DNA of 21,992 nucleotides from JBFLXN01 sp040755715 [NCBI: Candidatus Edwardsbacteria bacterium]. GTDB lineage: Bacteria > Edwardsbacteria > AC1 > JBFLXN01. Of the stretch, positions 1 through 7,121 are shown one piece after another. The notes under the pieces are model-generated. The model had not been told where the DNA came from, made no database searches, and saw nothing but the letters and a program-made list of their open reading frames with translations. The translations under genes and the position numbers were made by a program. The DNA lies in contig JBFLXN010000031.1 in NCBI GenBank assembly GCA_040755715.1, forward strand, positions 1-21,992, in the 5' to 3' direction. Within the stretch, counting starts at the first letter, position 1; each line of letters starts with the position of its first letter.

Positions 1-129
1 AGCCTTTACTCTCCCGTTAAACACCTCTTATGCTCCATTCTCTTCTTCTTATTGAACCTTCAAAATCCCCTAATGCTGATAATACTGATTACAAAGCCAT
101 CTTTCATTTTTTATTGAACATTACCCATG

Positions 130-192
130 ACGCTTCACGCTTTACGCTATACGCTTTGCTTTTGGGCGTCTAGCGTTTAGCGTCCAGCGTTT
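130..192. repeat. Heptanucleotide fold-back repeat at the radA 3' end
   Basis: Four tandem 7-nt units of the form ACGCTNN (130-157) are followed, after a 14-nt spacer, by three units of the inverse form AGCGTNN (172-192), so the block can fold back on itself. The radA stop codon (177-179) and its last residues (Asn-Ala-Gly-Arg) lie inside it, so the repeat supplies the extreme C-terminus. It could act as a weak mRNA 3' structure. There is no T-run typical of an intrinsic terminator, so I do not call one. Confidence 0.7.
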
Positions 193-1613
193 ATTACAAA
201 TTCTAAGGCTTCTTTGACTGTCTTTATACCTATTACTTCAATTTTTGTTTTTCTCTCCGATATTCCTTTTAAGTTGTTCTCTGAGACGAGGCATCTTTTA
301 AATCCCATTTTTTCGGCTTCTTTGATTCTCTTTTCAATTTGATTGACCGCTCTAACCTCGCCGCCCAAGCCGACCTCACCAATGATTACTGCATTTACAT
401 CAGCGGGTTTATCTTTATAGGCGGAAGCAACTGCTATTAGTGTTCCTAAATCAGCCGCTGGCTCTTCTATTTTTATCCCTCCGGCCACATTGACAAAGAC
501 ATCCTGATTGCCGAGATGTAAGCCCACCCTTCTCTCTAAGACTGCTAAAAGCATAGAGAGGCGACGGTAATCAATGCCAGTGGTCACTCGTTGGGGAATA
601 GTGTAACTCGTAGGTGAGACCAAGGCTTGCAGTTCCAAAAGAATCGGTCTAGTTCCTTCAAGGGCACAGATGACCACCGAACCGCCGACTGATTTTGCCC
701 TTTCTAGGAGAAAAATTTCCGAAGGATTTTCTACTTCTTGTAAGCCATTCTCTCGCATCTCAAAGACGCCGATTTCATTGGTAGAACCAAAGCGATTCTT
801 CACTGCTCTGAGAATTCTATAGGTATGATGCCGTTCTCCCTCAAAATATAAGACTGTGTCTACCATATGTTCCAAAGTTCTGGGACCAGCGATGGCTCCT
901 TCTTTAGTCACATGTCCAATCAGGAAAATAGCAATATTTTTACTCTTGCTTAGACGCAGAAGTTCAGCTCCGCATTCTCTCACCTGTCCCACTGAACCGG
1001 GAGCACTGGCTAATTCGGAACGATAGATTGTCTGGATGGAATCAATCACCGCCACTTTGGGCTGAATTTTTTCTATATCTTCAATGATATTTTCTAAGTT
1101 TGTTTCGGAAACGATAAATAAATTGGGGGAAGTGGCACCTAATCGCTCAGCCCTCATCTTTGTTTGCTCTGGCGATTCTTCTCCAGAGACATAGAGAATC
1201 CTAATTTCATTCCCGCCAGAGGCGCCCGCCTGCCGTCCTGCGGGCAGGGAGCCACCGTGAGGTGTGGCGGATTTTGCCAGACGCTCGGTAGTTTGTAAAA
1301 CTAAAGTTGATTTGCCGATACCGGGGTCACCACCAATCAAGATTAAAGAACCAGGAACGACTCCCCCCCCCAGGACCCGGTCAAGTTCCGTCAATCCAGT
1401 TTGCCAGCGTTGAAATTCCAGACTTTCCACTTCAGTTAATCTCTCAGGCTCATTTTTCTCCAAGGTCCCCCCACTCCTTCGGACTCTGGTTTCTGGGCGG
1501 ATAATTTCTTCAGCTAGAGTATTCCAATCACTGCAACTCGGACATTTCCCGAGCCACTTCTGAGTCTCAAAACCGCAAGTCTGGCAGACAAATTTTGTTT
1601 TTGTCTTTGGCAT
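177..1613 (-). CDS. radA: DNA repair protein RadA (Sms)
   Basis: RadA is a RecA-like ATPase that processes recombination intermediates and drives branch migration in the cytoplasm. The 478-residue product has an N-terminal zinc finger (C10, C13, C24, C27), a Walker A motif GGDPGIGKST (about 94-103), the RadA signature KNRFG (272-276) and a C-terminal Lon-protease-like domain (about 300-478). The family is usually near 450-460 residues; most of the excess is a Gly/Ser/Pro/Ala-rich segment at about residues 116-135, between the helix after Walker A and the strand leading to YVSGEES. That segment is encoded by a palindromic repeat. The ATG at 1613 starts directly before the zinc finger; no clear Shine-Dalgarno site is visible. 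It is the last gene of the minus-strand series and is separated from mlaD by 253 nt of repeats. It is a housekeeping gene, unrelated to the polysaccharide genes. Confidence 0.97.
   Translation of the reverse strand: MPKTKTKFVCQTCGFETQKWLGKCPSCSDWNTLAEEIIRPETRVRRSGGTLEKNEPERLTEVESLEFQRWQTGLTELDRVLGGGVVPGSLILIGGDPGIGKSTLVLQTTERLAKSATPHGGSLPAGRQAGASGGNEIRILYVSGEESPEQTKMRAERLGATSPNLFIVSETNLENIIEDIEKIQPKVAVIDSIQTIYRSELASAPGSVGQVRECGAELLRLSKSKNIAIFLIGHVTKEGAIAGPRTLEHMVDTVLYFEGERHHTYRILRAVKNRFGSTNEIGVFEMRENGLQEVENPSEIFLLERAKSVGGSVVICALEGTRPILLELQALVSPTSYTIPQRVTTGIDYRRLSMLLAVLERRVGLHLGNQDVFVNVAGGIKIEEPAADLGTLIAVASAYKDKPADVNAVIIGEVGLGGEVRAVNQIEKRIKEAEKMGFKRCLVSENNLKGISERKTKIEVIGIKTVKEALEFVINAGR
1211..1270. 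repeat. Palindromic repeat inserted in frame within radA
   Basis: About 60 nt hold three adjacent stem-loops: CGCC/GGCG around 1214-1224, CCTGCC/GGCAGG around 1229-1248, and GCCAC/GTGGC (1251-1255 with 1264-1268). The first 14 nt (TCCCGCCAGAGGCG) match the 30-bp dispersed repeat at 15741 at 13 of 14 positions. In the radA frame the block encodes a peptide containing SLPAGRQAG and keeps the frame open. It sits in a loop of the ATPase domain, where an insertion may be tolerated. Confidence 0.8.
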
Positions 1614-1754
1614 AATAGAATATCAAAATGCAAATATCAAAAATCAAAACCACAAACCAAAATCCAAAAAGTTAAATCACTAATAACCAATTATCCAGAC
1701 AAAGATAGGGTTGACCATTGATTATTCAGTGATTGGATATTACTTGATTATTGT

Positions 1755-1784
1755 CGCCTGTGGCGAGCCTCGCCTTTGGCGGGA
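1755..1784 (+). repeat. 30-bp GC-rich dispersed repeat, copy 1
   Basis: The 30 nt starting CGCCTGTGGCGAGCC and ending GGCGGGA match the reverse complement of 15741-15770 at 29 of 30 positions. The unit contains two short palindromes (CGCC/GGCG pairs) in tandem, so it can form two small stem-loops. It lies between mlaD and radA. A diverged relative is found inside radA (1211-1224). Confidence 0.85.
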
Positions 1785-1811
1785 AATTTGATGTTTGGTT
1801 ATTTAATTTTG

Positions 1812-1830
1812 TCCCGATCTTACATCGGGA
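1812..1830. repeat. Short hairpin TCCCGAT-loop-ATCGGGA
   Basis: A perfect 7-bp stem with loop CTTAC. It resembles in core sequence the CCCCGAC/GTCGGGG hairpins at 21635-21760, so it may belong to the same family of short palindromes. No T-run follows on either strand, which argues against an intrinsic terminator. Confidence 0.55.
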
Positions 1831-1866
1831 TCATTTTGATATTTGATTTTTGATTTTTGATTTTGT

Positions 1867-2721
1867 TTAGAAGATTCCCACATTGATATACTTTTTCGGA
1901 TTGGTTTTAATATCTTTGACTAATTCATCTATATCTTTCGTAGTCTTCTTTATTTCTTCGTAGAGCTCTTTATCTTTCATCAATTGACCCACCGTCCCTT
2001 CACCCTTTTGAATTTGAGCGGTGATTGAATCTAATCGGGCAGAAACCGAACTCAAATGTTCAATTGCCGATTCAATATTTTTTCTATTGGGTCCTACCAT
2101 CTTGTTGAGAGTAATTGATGTTTCCTTAAAATTACTAACGATAATTTCTAAATCTTTTTTATTCCTTTTCGTTATCTCTTGCAATTCTTTAGTAAAAGTT
2201 CGCAAATCTTTAAGCCCTTCTTTAATCTCAGTGGTAATTTCTTCATTCACTAAATTTTTCCGGAGGAGTTTAACCGTCTCGTTAGCTTCTTCAGTTAGAG
2301 AGCCTATTTTTACCAGGGATTCAGAAAAACCTGGCAGGAATGTCCCTTTTACCGGTTCGTTTAAATTTAAGGGTTTTTCACTCTGTCCTAAGGAAACAGC
2401 AACTCGCTTATCACCCATCATATTTAAATCCAAAATCATTACCCTAGCGTCTTCTTTCAATTTCACATCGGCATCAATTTCTAAAATTGCCAACACTTTG
2501 TCTTCTACTAATTTGATTTTTTTTATCTTCCCCTTTTGAATTCCCGCAATGGTCACCGGGTCTCCCACCCGCAAACCACCGCCTTCTTCAAAGACAACCT
2601 TCAAGTCGTAACTGGCTTTGCCAATTTTTGATTGACTCAACCACATCATTCCAAAAGCAAAGATAAGAATGGCCAAGACAACCACTAAACCAACAACAGT
2701 TTCTGTCTGTTTATTTGCCAT
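1867..2721 (-). CDS. MlaD-family MCE-domain lipid-transport protein
   Basis: Proteins of this family are the substrate-binding parts of Mla-type ABC systems; they are anchored in the inner membrane and carry phospholipids across the periplasm. This 284-residue protein has one N-terminal membrane segment (about residues 8-28), an MCE domain (about 38-118, with VGDPVTIAGIQKGKI followed by the MMGDKRVAV strand) and a long helical, probably coiled-coil tail (about 140-270). It ends in DIKTNPKKYINVGIF, resembling tails known from long MlaD homologues. The ATG at 2721 has a strong Shine-Dalgarno site, GGAGG about 9 nt upstream. The permease (MlaE) and ATPase (MlaF) partners are not in the window, so it is either an orphan or supplied in trans. 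It lies 99 nt downstream of the PAP2 gene on the same strand. The family call is firm; the transported lipid is inferred. Confidence 0.9.
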   Translation of the reverse strand: MANKQTETVVGLVVVLAILIFAFGMMWLSQSKIGKASYDLKVVFEEGGGLRVGDPVTIAGIQKGKIKKIKLVEDKVLAILEIDADVKLKEDARVMILDLNMMGDKRVAVSLGQSEKPLNLNEPVKGTFLPGFSESLVKIGSLTEEANETVKLLRKNLVNEEITTEIKEGLKDLRTFTKELQEITKRNKKDLEIIVSNFKETSITLNKMVGPNRKNIESAIEHLSSVSARLDSITAQIQKGEGTVGQLMKDKELYEEIKKTTKDIDELVKDIKTNPKKYINVGIF

Positions 2722-2750
2722 ATTTATTTCCCTCCAGATAGCGCTTTACC

Positions 2751-2814
2751 CGGTTTATTGAGTTGACCCCGTTTGTTGAGTTTAACCCAATAAACCCAAC
2801 AAACCCAAAAACTC
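2751..2814. repeat. AACCCAATAAACCC-type dispersed repeat, copy 1
   Basis: The gap between the PAP2 gene and mlaD is filled by imperfect inverted sequence: a left arm with CGGTTTATTGAGTT and GTTTGTTGAGTTT, and a right arm with AACCCAATAAACCC and AACAAACCC. The 14-mer CGGTTTATTGAGTT (2751-2764) recurs exactly at 15818-15831, where the same left/right arrangement is seen. It is probably one family of fold-back intergenic repeats. Confidence 0.65.
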
Positions 2815-2820
2815 TCACTC

Positions 2821-3477
2821 TTACCAGAGATTAAATCTCAACAGTCTTTTTTCATAATGGAGGACAATTCTACTAATAATAAATCCTACCGCTGCCCCTC
2901 CCAGAACATCGGAAGGATAATGGCGACCGAGATATATGCGGGAAAGTCCCACTAAACTGGCAATAGTGTAGCCAGCAAATTTTATTTTCGGATATTTCTC
3001 ACCGAAGATAGCCGCCAGAGCAAATGCTCCCCCCGTGTGTCCTGAGGGAAAAGAAGAATTCCCCCGATTTGTCTCTCCTTCCGGTCTCTTCCGATTGGTG
3101 ACATATTTCAGCCCTACGATGGTAACGGCTGTTCCAGTTAAGGCAAAAGAACCAAGTTTCGCCGTCTCTTGGGCTTTTTCGTTGCCACAAGTGCTCAAGA
3201 CAAGACACAGTCCTATTTGTGTGGTAGCATCTCCCAAGTGACTCATAGCAGTCATTGTCTTATCAAGCAATTTACATTTCCATCTCTCGTGAATTGAGTG
3301 ATAGAGTCTTTGGTCAAGACTTTCCGCTCTGCATTCCGCAAAGAACGCAGAAACACCGCAGATGACGCAAAAGAAACAATATATTATAAGATTTTTTGTG
3401 GTCTTCGTGATAACTTTGCATAATCTGCGTTCCTTCTGTGCAATCTGTGTTCCTTCTGCGTAATCTGCGAATAACAT
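2821..3477 (-). CDS. PAP2-family membrane phosphatase
   Basis: PAP2 (type 2 phosphatidic acid phosphatase) enzymes remove phosphate from lipid phosphates such as undecaprenyl pyrophosphate or phosphatidate. All three family motifs are present in the 218-residue product: K124-x6-R131-P132, P144-S-G-H147, and S179-R180-x5-H186-x3-D190. The two histidines, the arginines and the aspartate are the expected catalytic set. Residues about 28-50 form a hydrophobic stretch that could be a signal peptide or membrane anchor, followed by several hydrophobic helices. The ATG at 3477 has AAGGGGA just upstream, so this start is plausible, although its first 94 nt overlap the end of the preceding glycosyltransferase gene and residues 1-45 are encoded by repeat-like DNA. 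Next to a polysaccharide locus it may recycle the lipid carrier (inference); a general lipid phosphatase is equally possible. Confidence 0.9.
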   Translation of the reverse strand: MLFADYAEGTQIAQKERRLCKVITKTTKNLIIYCFFCVICGVSAFFAECRAESLDQRLYHSIHERWKCKLLDKTMTAMSHLGDATTQIGLCLVLSTCGNEKAQETAKLGSFALTGTAVTIVGLKYVTNRKRPEGETNRGNSSFPSGHTGGAFALAAIFGEKYPKIKFAGYTIASLVGLSRIYLGRHYPSDVLGGAAVGFIISRIVLHYEKRLLRFNLW

Positions 3478-6251
3478 TGTTTTCCCCTTTGCCAGTCATT
3501 ATAGGTTTTTTCAATAAATTCTTTTATCTTTCTTTTGAATTGAGAAATATCAAATTGCAAAGCATTCTGGCGAATAATTACCGGATTAAATTTGTTTGGG
3601 TCAAAATTCTTTACTGTTTCTATTAAGGCTTCTTTTGTTTGAGGATAGAAAAAGACTCCGGTCTTACCTTCTATCACTGTTTCCAGTGCTCCACCATCCT
3701 TAAAAGCGATGACTGGCCTTCCGCAAGCCTGTGCCTCTAAGGAAGTCAATCCAAAATCCTCCAGAGTGGGAAAGATTAGTGCTTTGCAATTCTGATAATA
3801 TTTTAGAAGAATTCCATCAGATACCCTTCCCAAGAATTTGATATTCCTTTTAGCCATTGATTCAAGATTTCTCTTTTCTGGACCATCACCCACGATTAAC
3901 AAGGGAAGTTCAAGGCGATTAAAGGCCTCTACCGCAATGTCAATACGCTTATATGGCTTCAGCCGAGAGACAACAAGAAAATAATCTCCCTCTCCTATTG
4001 ATTTTTCATTATTTGGTCTAAAAAAAATACTATCTACTGGAGGATAGATGACTTCTGCTTTCCGACGATAATATTTTTCAATTCTTTTCTTAACTGTCTC
4101 GGAAATAGCCAGAAAGTAATCAACCCGGTTGGCGGCAGTAACATCCCAGCGCCGAAGATAGTTTAGGAAGAAACTCAGGGCAGTATGCCTCAAAGGATTG
4201 TAGCTACTCTGCATCGGTGGTTGATACCAGTCCCAAACAAAGCGCATCGGAGTGGTACAGTAAGAAATGTGAAGTGTATTAGGTGTGGTAATCACCCCTT
4301 TAGCCCAAGAGCTAGAAAAGCTTATTATCAACTCATATCCCTGAAAATCAAACTGCTCAACCGCTGTCGGATAGAGAAGCAGATATTTCTCGTAGTGTTT
4401 TTCAATCAAAGGAAGTCTCTGCATGAAGGAGGTGCGGATATTCCAGTCATTGAAATGTTTGGAAAGATGTTCTGGGGAATAGAGCAATGTATAAACTGGA
4501 GCCTCGGGGAACAGAGAATGCAAGATTTCCAGAACCCTTTCGGCTCCACCATACTGATTGAGGTAATCGTGAACGATAGCCACTTTCCTCTTCTGGACCC
4601 AAGGTGCCCTGCTCTTCTTTTGTTTCCCAGGCTCCTCTTTTGGCTTCTGCACAAATCCACCATACTTAAAGATAAATTTAAGTAGGCTGCGAAAATGAAC
4701 GCTCTTAAGCCAAGTGAATCCTCGGCCGGCACTCTCTCGTAAGTGCCGATGAAACATCTCTGCTTGAGGGACATAGAAGACCTTCCAACCATACTTGCTC
4801 ATGCGGTAGCACCAGTCTACATCCTCAAAGTAGAGAAAAAAGCACTCGTCCATACCGCCAACCTCTTCAATTGCTTTCCTCCTCACCATCAAACATGTTC
4901 CGAGAAGCCAATCTACTTCTCTGGCTTCTCGGTGGTCCCAATCCGACATCAGATGTTCCCTGATGCTTCTATTTTCTGGGAATAACCGACCCAAGAAGGT
5001 CCTCTTCAAAATAAGGACTTTAAGTTTATAGAATCTTCTCGCCGAATATTGCACCGAGCCGTCTACATTTAGCAACTTGGCTCCACATATTCCCACCTCT
5101 GGATTTTTTTCCATAAACTTAATCAACTCTTCAAATGCTTTAGGAAGCACCTTCACATCCGGGTTAAGGACGACTACATATTTGCTCTGTATCAGTCGTA
5201 TCGCCTGATTGCAAGCCTTGGCAAAACCGAGATTCTTGAAGTTTAGGAGCAATTCTACTTTAGGGAAGTTTTCCTTTACTATCTCTACGCTCCTATCTTT
5301 GGAAGCATTGTCAACCACGCATACCCTGAAATTGCATCTGGGAGGATTTCTATAGATAGAGGTGAGGCACTCCTCTAATAAAGCTGAAGTATTGTAGTTA
5401 ACAATCGTGATGAGCAATGGCACCTCACCTATATTTCTGTTCCAATCTACCCTGGACCGATTTAACCTGAAGTGATGCTTGGCAAACAAACGATAGAAGC
5501 TTTTCAGATGCTCAAAATACATTCTCCATTGCTGTTGCTTTGTCCCGGCTCCTTTGAAGTGGATTACACTACTCTCTGGAAAATAGAACCTCTTCCAGCC
5601 TCGCTCCTGCATACGGTAACACCAGTCAATATCCTCACAATAAATATAGAATCTTTCATCGTAGAATCCTACATCTTCTAAGACCTCTCGTCGCACCATT
5701 AGATTGCCACCAAAGAGCCAATCGACTTCCTCTACAGCGGGACCAGCAGCAGGGGCGCCATCTTTGCCCATCATTTTATACTCTCGCACACTTTTCAGTG
5801 AAGGAAGGACTCGGTCCAGAAACAGCCCTCGGATAAATACTGGCAAGAAACTAGGAAAGCGGCGTCTGGAATATTGTAATCTACCATCAGGAAAGATAAG
5901 CTTAGCCCCGACCGCTCCGGCTTCTGGATGTTCCTCCATAAATCGCACTAGGCTATCTATGCTCCTTGGCATTACCACTGTGTCCGAATCTAATAGATAG
6001 ATATACCGCCCTTGAGATTCCCTCATTGCCTGGTTCTGGGCTTTGGCAAAGCCATAATTTTTCTCATTAATTAACAATTTCACCTGAGGAAACTCATCCC
6101 GAATCATCTCCACTGTTCCATCCTTAGAATTATTGTCAACTACAATTACTTCAAAGGAGACTTCCTTCACCGTCCCGTAGACTGAATTGAGACACTGCTG
6201 CAGGAGGTCCCTCACATTATAAGAGACAATGCAAATACTTAGATCTAACAT
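3384..6251 (-). CDS. Three-domain glycosyltransferase, GT2-GT2-GT4
   Basis: This 955-residue protein joins three complete glycosyltransferase domains. Domain 1 (about 1-265) is a GT2 enzyme with ICIVSYN at the start, the metal-binding DSD at 88-90 and an EDIDW motif at 206-210. Domain 2 (about 276-530) repeats the same plan with ITIVNYN, NPD at 363-365 in place of DxD, and FEDVDW around 475-480; the two look like a tandem duplication. Domain 3 (about 553-915) is a GT4 enzyme opening with KVAIVHDYLNQYGGAER and carrying EDFGLTSLE (831-839), the E-x7-E nucleotide-sugar motif. A charged linker (about 535-552) separates domains 2 and 3. No membrane segments are evident, so it should act at the cytoplasmic face. 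The last 30 or so residues are repeat-derived. The ATG at 6251 has AAGG 6 nt upstream. It could add three consecutive sugars to one lipid-linked acceptor (inference). Confidence 0.93.
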   Translation of the reverse strand: MLDLSICIVSYNVRDLLQQCLNSVYGTVKEVSFEVIVVDNNSKDGTVEMIRDEFPQVKLLINEKNYGFAKAQNQAMRESQGRYIYLLDSDTVVMPRSIDSLVRFMEEHPEAGAVGAKLIFPDGRLQYSRRRFPSFLPVFIRGLFLDRVLPSLKSVREYKMMGKDGAPAAGPAVEEVDWLFGGNLMVRREVLEDVGFYDERFYIYCEDIDWCYRMQERGWKRFYFPESSVIHFKGAGTKQQQWRMYFEHLKSFYRLFAKHHFRLNRSRVDWNRNIGEVPLLITIVNYNTSALLEECLTSIYRNPPRCNFRVCVVDNASKDRSVEIVKENFPKVELLLNFKNLGFAKACNQAIRLIQSKYVVVLNPDVKVLPKAFEELIKFMEKNPEVGICGAKLLNVDGSVQYSARRFYKLKVLILKRTFLGRLFPENRSIREHLMSDWDHREAREVDWLLGTCLMVRRKAIEEVGGMDECFFLYFEDVDWCYRMSKYGWKVFYVPQAEMFHRHLRESAGRGFTWLKSVHFRSLLKFIFKYGGFVQKPKEEPGKQKKSRAPWVQKRKVAIVHDYLNQYGGAERVLEILHSLFPEAPVYTLLYSPEHLSKHFNDWNIRTSFMQRLPLIEKHYEKYLLLYPTAVEQFDFQGYELIISFSSSWAKGVITTPNTLHISYCTTPMRFVWDWYQPPMQSSYNPLRHTALSFFLNYLRRWDVTAANRVDYFLAISETVKKRIEKYYRRKAEVIYPPVDSIFFRPNNEKSIGEGDYFLVVSRLKPYKRIDIAVEAFNRLELPLLIVGDGPEKRNLESMAKRNIKFLGRVSDGILLKYYQNCKALIFPTLEDFGLTSLEAQACGRPVIAFKDGGALETVIEGKTGVFFYPQTKEALIETVKNFDPNKFNPVIIRQNALQFDISQFKRKIKEFIEKTYNDWQRGKQCYSQITQKEHRLHRRNADYAKLSRRPQKIL
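3421..3470. repeat. 20-bp tandem repeat spanning two overlapping reading frames
   Basis: Two and a half copies of a 20-nt unit (TAATCTGCGTTCCTTCTGTG, then CAATCTGTGTTCCTTCTGCG, then TAATCTGCGA) lie head to tail. Related sequence with CGCAGA/CGCAAAG motifs continues to about 3335. In one minus-strand frame it encodes the C-terminal tail of the triple glycosyltransferase, and in another the N-terminus of the PAP2 protein. Confidence 0.8.
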
Positions 6252-6311
6252 ACTTTACCTTGTAAAATAAATAAGGGTTGCATCTACCTGTGAAATCATA
6301 CCTTTATTTAG

Positions 6312-7121
6312 TTAACAGAGCATTATGATATTATATAAAGCTTCAGCTGAAATGAATTTATCCTCCTGAGTCTTAAGAAAGGAGAGGATTCTCCTTAACA
6401 GATTCAAGCGATTAGCCGTCCCGATTAACCAATCGTGAAATGTCAGATTGAAGTGTTCTTTAGCCCGGCGATACTGTCTTACCCAAGAGCGATAGGCGAA
6501 ATTCATCTGCTCTGCAGGAGAATCTTGTTCAGGACTCACCAGGTCTAATAGTTCACCATCCATTGAAGATAAAAGAGGAATTTCCACCAGATTGTCTCTT
6601 TGATATGGTCTGTGGGGAAATGCCCACCAGCGACACCTAGCGAAAATCTTTGCTGGCAGATAGCTTCTGAATATCTTGAATTCCTCTCTAGTTTCAAAGC
6701 GCTCGGGTAGAAAGATGTGTTGATTGCTCGCCCATTTGTATCCCCGTTCTTGCAAAAGTCGGTAGAGTCTCCTATTTGCCCAAAGCCAGGGCGCTCGCAT
6801 ACCTACTGCTTTTCTTCCAGTAACATTCTCTATTGCTTCTTCGGCCTTAATTAAGGTCTCCTCCATTTTTTGGTCGGATAATTGAAGGAAATTCTCATGT
6901 CTATAACCATGCACTCCGATTTCATGTCCTGCCTGCACGATTTTCCTGATGCTCTGAGGATGTTCTTTGGCCAAAATTCCACAGAGATTGAACACCGCCC
7001 TCACTCTTTCGGACTCAAGAATTGTCAGAATTTTTTCCAGTGAGCCATCAAAGTCAAAGCCCGGACGATAGGGTCTTTCCCAGAGAGACTCTGTATCAAA
7101 GAAAAGGATTATTCTCTTCAT
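6312..7121 (-). CDS. Polysaccharide deacetylase (NodB/CE4-like)
   Basis: CE4 enzymes hydrolyse N- or O-acetyl groups from sugars using a divalent metal. Visible motifs, numbered from the start chosen here (269 residues): FFDTES near the N-terminus (a FDTE version of the usual DD), H71-G-Y-R-H75 for metal binding, and M-R-A-P-W around 108-112, the substrate-groove motif. A later TFHDW contains a conserved-looking histidine (H229). I chose ATG 7121 because it forms an ATGA overlap with the stop of the radical SAM gene and has GGAG 6 nt upstream. An ATG four codons earlier (7133) with GGGGAG 9 nt upstream is also possible. No signal peptide is seen, so it may act on a cytoplasmic lipid-linked precursor. 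The tight coupling suggests joint action with the radical SAM enzyme. Confidence 0.88.
   Translation of the reverse strand: MKRIILFFDTESLWERPYRPGFDFDGSLEKILTILESERVRAVFNLCGILAKEHPQSIRKIVQAGHEIGVHGYRHENFLQLSDQKMEETLIKAEEAIENVTGRKAVGMRAPWLWANRRLYRLLQERGYKWASNQHIFLPERFETREEFKIFRSYLPAKIFARCRWWAFPHRPYQRDNLVEIPLLSSMDGELLDLVSPEQDSPAEQMNFAYRSWVRQYRRAKEHFNLTFHDWLIGTANRLNLLRRILSFLKTQEDKFISAEALYNIIMLC

Larger units (their letters stand above)
1620..1842. repeat. Intergenic inverted-repeat element between mlaD and radA
   Basis: The gap between radA and mlaD (1614-1866) has no gene. It is bounded by a perfect 11-bp inverted repeat, ATATCAAAATG at 1620-1630 and its complement at 1832-1842, each embedded in ATCAAAA-type AT-rich sequence that continues to 1865. 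Inside are a copy of the GC-rich 30-bp repeat (1755-1784) and a hairpin TCCCGAT/ATCGGGA with a 5-nt loop (1812-1830). The arrangement looks like a MITE-like or nested palindromic element. No open frame for a transposase is present. Confidence 0.6.

Noticed and set aside
1-129. Possible gene in the first 129 nt
   Set aside because: No frame with a start, Shine-Dalgarno site or recognisable protein was found; the region is AT-rich non-coding sequence.
2021-2539. Plus-strand open frame of about 172 codons opposite mlaD
   Set aside because: It is antisense to the MCE domain and coiled-coil tail; the low-complexity Ser/Leu/Phe product is typical of reverse-strand coding.
4185-4685. Long plus-strand open frame opposite the triple glycosyltransferase
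   Set aside because: It lies antisense to a region with clear GT2 and GT4 motifs and has no family signature, so it is a shadow frame.
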